16,452 nt of DNA from M0108 sp049654905 (GTDB taxonomy: Bacteria > Pseudomonadota > Gammaproteobacteria > Chromatiales > Chromatiaceae): positions 1 through 16,452 of the forward strand of contig JBASIS010000318.1 of the NCBI GenBank assembly GCA_049654905.1. The letters are read 5' to 3'. The notes under the pieces were generated by a model, which was given only the letters and a program-made list of their open reading frames with translations, did no database searches and was not told the DNA's origin. The translations under genes and the position numbers were made by a program. Shown in pieces: positions 15,064-16,452 of this stretch (the stretch's first letter is position 1; each line of letters starts with the position of its first letter).

Positions 15064-15361
15064 GGGTAAGCAACCTCCGAGTTCGTTCGAAGCCTGGACC
15101 CCATTGCCCATAAAACCGACGGCTCAGCCTGAAGCTATCGGGACTGGATGCCAAGAGAGAGCCTAATAACTGTTACCTTTCAGTAATAAATTCGTCATAT
15201 CCGCGTCTTATGATGGGTCTCGGTCGGTGCGGGCGAACGACACTACCTTCGGGAAGTTCAAAGACGTGGCCAATAACAAAAATCACAGGCCTGTCGAACT
15301 TCTCCAGAATTCCCAATTAAAAGCCACGGTATGATTTCTTGCCCTGGTTTTATGAAGGATT
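15064..15361. other. Intergenic stretch, AT-richer, no gene seen
   Basis: About 300 bases after holC hold no convincing coding region on either strand. From about 15165 the sequence becomes clearly richer in A and T than the rest of the window. I see no holC terminator with a T-run, no tRNA and no transposon ends. A possible -10 box lies at 15330. The change in composition where valS would be expected suggests a rearrangement boundary. Confidence 0.5.
15330..15335 (+). promoter_or_regulatory. Candidate -10 box for the small secreted protein gene
   Basis: TATGAT matches the sigma70 -10 consensus at five of six positions and lies in an AT-rich stretch. The hexamer 17 bases upstream (GAATTC) is a poor -35 box. 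Transcription from here would start near 15342 and place both downstream hairpins in the leader RNA. Confidence 0.3.
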
Positions 15362-15387
15362 GATGCAAAACGACTCACTTTTGCATC
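15362..15387 (+). repeat. 9-base inverted repeat in the leader of the small gene
   Basis: GATGCAAAA (15362–15370) and TTTTGCATC (15379–15387) are perfect inverted copies separated by 8 bases (CGACTCAC). The sequence could fold as an RNA hairpin or serve as an operator for a dimeric repressor. It lies 51 bases before the preferred start codon of the next gene. Confidence 0.6.
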
Positions 15388-15394
15388 GGGCATA

Positions 15395-15406
15395 CCGCGC
15401 AAGCGG
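15395..15406 (+). repeat. Short hairpin with GCAA tetraloop
   Basis: CCGC-GCAA-GCGG folds into a four-pair GC stem with a GNRA-type loop, 7 bases after the larger inverted repeat. Alone it is short enough to be chance; next to the other repeat it suggests a structured leader. Confidence 0.4.
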
Positions 15407-15438
15407 CACTTCACATTCCAGCAATCATGAGAAACGAT

Positions 15439-15702
15439 ATGAAAAGTTCAATTTTTTGCGCCTTGCTTCTGATCTCCTCCGTTGCCATGGCCGCCGGGGA
15501 TGAGGCCGCCTTGAAACAACAGATGGCCAAGGAATGCGCCGCGGTATTCGCCGCGGGTGGCCCCTGCGCCGACTTGGCAAAAGGCACCCGTAAATGCACG
15601 CGCCAAAATGCTGACAAAGGCGGTCCTTCCTGTGTTGCCTTCGAAAAGGCCAACAAGGAATTTTTTGACGCCGGGATGAATGACCCCATCATCAAGAAAT
15701 AA
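15439..15702 (+). CDS. Small secreted four-cysteine protein, unknown function
   Basis: 87 residues from the ATG at 15439, which has GAGA 6 bases upstream; an ATG at 15427 would add four residues but lacks a ribosome binding site. Residues 1–18 form a signal peptide (MKSSIFCALLLISSVAMA) with an AMA cleavage site, so the mature protein of about 69 residues should be periplasmic or secreted. It has exactly four cysteines, at 33, 43, 53 and 65 (spacing X9, X9, X11), probably two disulfides, and is rich in Ala and Lys. The one cysteine within the signal sequence does not form a lipobox. I do not recognise the family. The minus strand also has an open frame here, but without a signal peptide or sensible composition. 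An unusual leader with two hairpins precedes it, and the region is less GC-rich than the rest of the window. Confidence 0.72.
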   Translation: MKSSIFCALLLISSVAMAAGDEAALKQQMAKECAAVFAAGGPCADLAKGTRKCTRQNADKGGPSCVAFEKANKEFFDAGMNDPIIKK

Positions 15703-15797
15703 CCACTTTCAAATCAGGCAGCCAGCGGGACCAGGGTGTGCGCATTCCCGAGCCCTGGATCTGGCCGGTTTCAACGCCTGCGTTTAGCGCGGGACTG

Positions 15798-15826
15798 GTT
15801 GGCGTCGTTGGGGATTAGACGCCAAC
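15798..15826 (+). terminator. 9-base-pair hairpin after the small gene
   Basis: GTTGGCGTC (15798–15806) and GACGCCAAC (15818–15826) are perfect inverted copies around an 11-base loop. Outside them GCGGG (15789–15793) and CCCGC (15840–15844) could pair as well. There is no T-run, so terminator activity is uncertain; it may be a repeat or the remains of a mobile element end. Confidence 0.4.
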
Positions 15827-15867
15827 GATTCCAGCCAGGCCCGCTGCGGATTTTGTTACCACCCCAT

Positions 15868-16290
15868 CCGGACTACTCCGGGCGCCCTGAAACCGACGGC
15901 ACCCAGGTCGGCGTCAGCCGCCAGACCTTCAACATCCCAATCCGTCTCCAAGCCCTTCGTCTATGGGCTGGCGCTCGCCGACCTCGGGGTCGAGCGGGTC
16001 CTGGCCAAGGTGGAGATCGAACCCCCGGGCGAGGCCTTCAATTCGATCAGCCTGGAGCCTGGCACCGGGCGCCCCCTGAACCGCATGATCTCGGTGAGTT
16101 GCCGCTGGCCAGCGTTCAACCCCGCTCCGCCGATGTGGTGACGCGCGACGGCGGGGCCTGCTGGCGCATCCCCTTTGCGGCGATCGATGCGGGGCTAAAG
16201 ATCCGGCTGCTTTCGACCATCGCCTCCCGGCTGGCGGAAAGCCTGGCGGAGCAGGCGCGGGTGCGGCGCCTGGTAAGCGGGCCCAGTGAT
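15868..16290 (+). pseudogene. Glutaminase / cyclic-nucleotide-binding fusion, degraded
   Basis: Two fragments of what is probably one former gene are visible. The frame starting at 15938 reads QSVSKPFVYGLALADLGVER and continues to GTGRPLNRMI, ending at a TGA at 16139–16141. This is the active-site block of serine-dependent glutaminases (SxxK with the nucleophile in SVSKPF; family members continue with NPMINAGAI). Just before it, in another frame, ETDGTQVGV...TFNI fits the preceding glutaminase segment if one C of the CCC at 15936–15938 is an insertion. From about 16093 a different frame reads GELPLASVQPRSADVV and then a helical segment (LLSTIASRLAESLAEQ). That is the phosphate-binding cassette and end of a cyclic-nucleotide-binding domain. 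The bulk of the glutaminase and the start of the binding domain are missing, so an internal deletion joined the ends. No functional glutaminase can be made. Confidence 0.75.
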
Positions 16291-16333
16291 GCCACCGACC
16301 AAAATTCTGGGCGGTTCCAATATCCCAACATTC

Positions 16334-16338
16334 AGGAG
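16334..16338 (+). promoter_or_regulatory. Ribosome binding site of the dodecin gene
   Basis: AGGAG ends 6 bases before the ATG at 16345, one of the best Shine-Dalgarno elements in the window. It decides the dodecin start, because the frame is otherwise open upstream into the glutaminase remnant. Confidence 0.7.
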
Positions 16339-16344
16339 AAAGCT

Positions 16345-16452
16345 ATGTCTGACCGAGTTTATAAGCTGGTGGAGGTCGTCGGCACATCCAGCAATGGCAC
16401 CGATGACGCCATTCGCAACGCCATCGCCACGGCTGGCAAAACCATCCGACAC
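16345..16452 (+). CDS. Dodecin, N-terminal part (runs off right edge)
   Basis: The first 36 codons read MSDRVYKLVEVVGTSSNG and continue DDAIRNAIATAGKTIRH. This is the dodecin pattern (VYKxxEVVGTS, then DAIxNAIxxAxKT), before the NLRWFEV strand that must lie beyond the edge. Dodecins are about 70-residue proteins that form hollow dodecamers storing flavins or related cofactors in the cytoplasm. The flavin-contacting Trp and Gln are outside the window. A good ribosome binding site precedes it. The upstream reading frame, from the remains of a cyclic-nucleotide-binding domain, is open and in phase with dodecin, but that looks accidental. Confidence 0.88.
   Translation, partial: MSDRVYKLVEVVGTSSNGTDDAIRNAIATAGKTIRH

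Noticed and set aside
15070..15105. tRNA-like segment containing GTTCGAAGC
   Set aside because: The short TPsiC-like string lacks the acceptor, D and anticodon stems.
15411..15695. 94-codon minus-strand frame opposite the small secreted protein
   Set aside because: It has no signal peptide, no good ribosome binding site and shadow-like composition, whereas the plus-strand frame has a clear signal peptide and cleavage site.
15795..15830. Integron attC-like site around GTTGGCGTC...GACGCCAAC
   Set aside because: The outer boxes do not fit RYYYAAC and GTTRRRY, and there is no integrase or cassette array nearby.

Overview
The window is GC-rich chromosomal DNA from a gammaproteobacterium. Taxonomic markers are the pepA–holC pair with lptG divergent from pepA (an E. 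coli-like neighbourhood), a DUF3422 protein, and a FixJ-type two-component system. A purple-sulfur or related Chromatiales lineage is my guess from gene content and codon use; nothing here proves it. Most of the window is densely packed genes, with overlaps or gaps of only a few bases. The last 1.4 kb is looser, less GC-rich and partly degraded.

Left part (1–3715): a cell-envelope glycan region. On the minus strand lie a family-39 (ArnT-like) glycosyltransferase, a PAP2 phosphatase overlapping its 3' end, and the first 61 codons of a second ArnT-like enzyme that runs off the left edge. Divergent from them is a polyprenyl-phosphate sugar synthase (DPM1-like) fused to a GtrA membrane domain. 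A plausible scheme is that the synthase charges a lipid carrier with sugar, the ArnT-like enzymes transfer that sugar to an envelope acceptor, and the PAP2 enzyme recycles the carrier or removes a phosphate from a lipid.

Middle (3784–11173): a DEAD-box RNA helicase ends 13 bases from a convergent UMF1/Atg22-type transporter. The transporter lies directly behind a FixJ-like response regulator (3-base gap). The likely partner kinase, with a large periplasmic region and two PAS domains, lies on the same strand 1.5 kb away. A DUF3422 gene in the opposite orientation separates the two.

Right-middle (11364–15063): an RDD membrane protein, lptG (LPS export permease), pepA (leucyl aminopeptidase) and holC (DNA polymerase III chi). 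The usual lptF between lptG and pepA is absent, and valS does not follow holC. A strong hairpin sits between pepA and holC, and holC appears to start at TTG.

Right end (15064–16452): an AT-richer gap, then two tandem hairpins ahead of a small secreted protein with four evenly spaced cysteines. A further inverted repeat follows, then a broken glutaminase gene: a glutaminase active-site segment joined, with frameshifts, to the end of a cyclic-nucleotide-binding domain. The window ends in the first 36 codons of a dodecin gene with a good ribosome binding site. I see no rRNA, tRNA, CRISPR array or intact insertion sequence.
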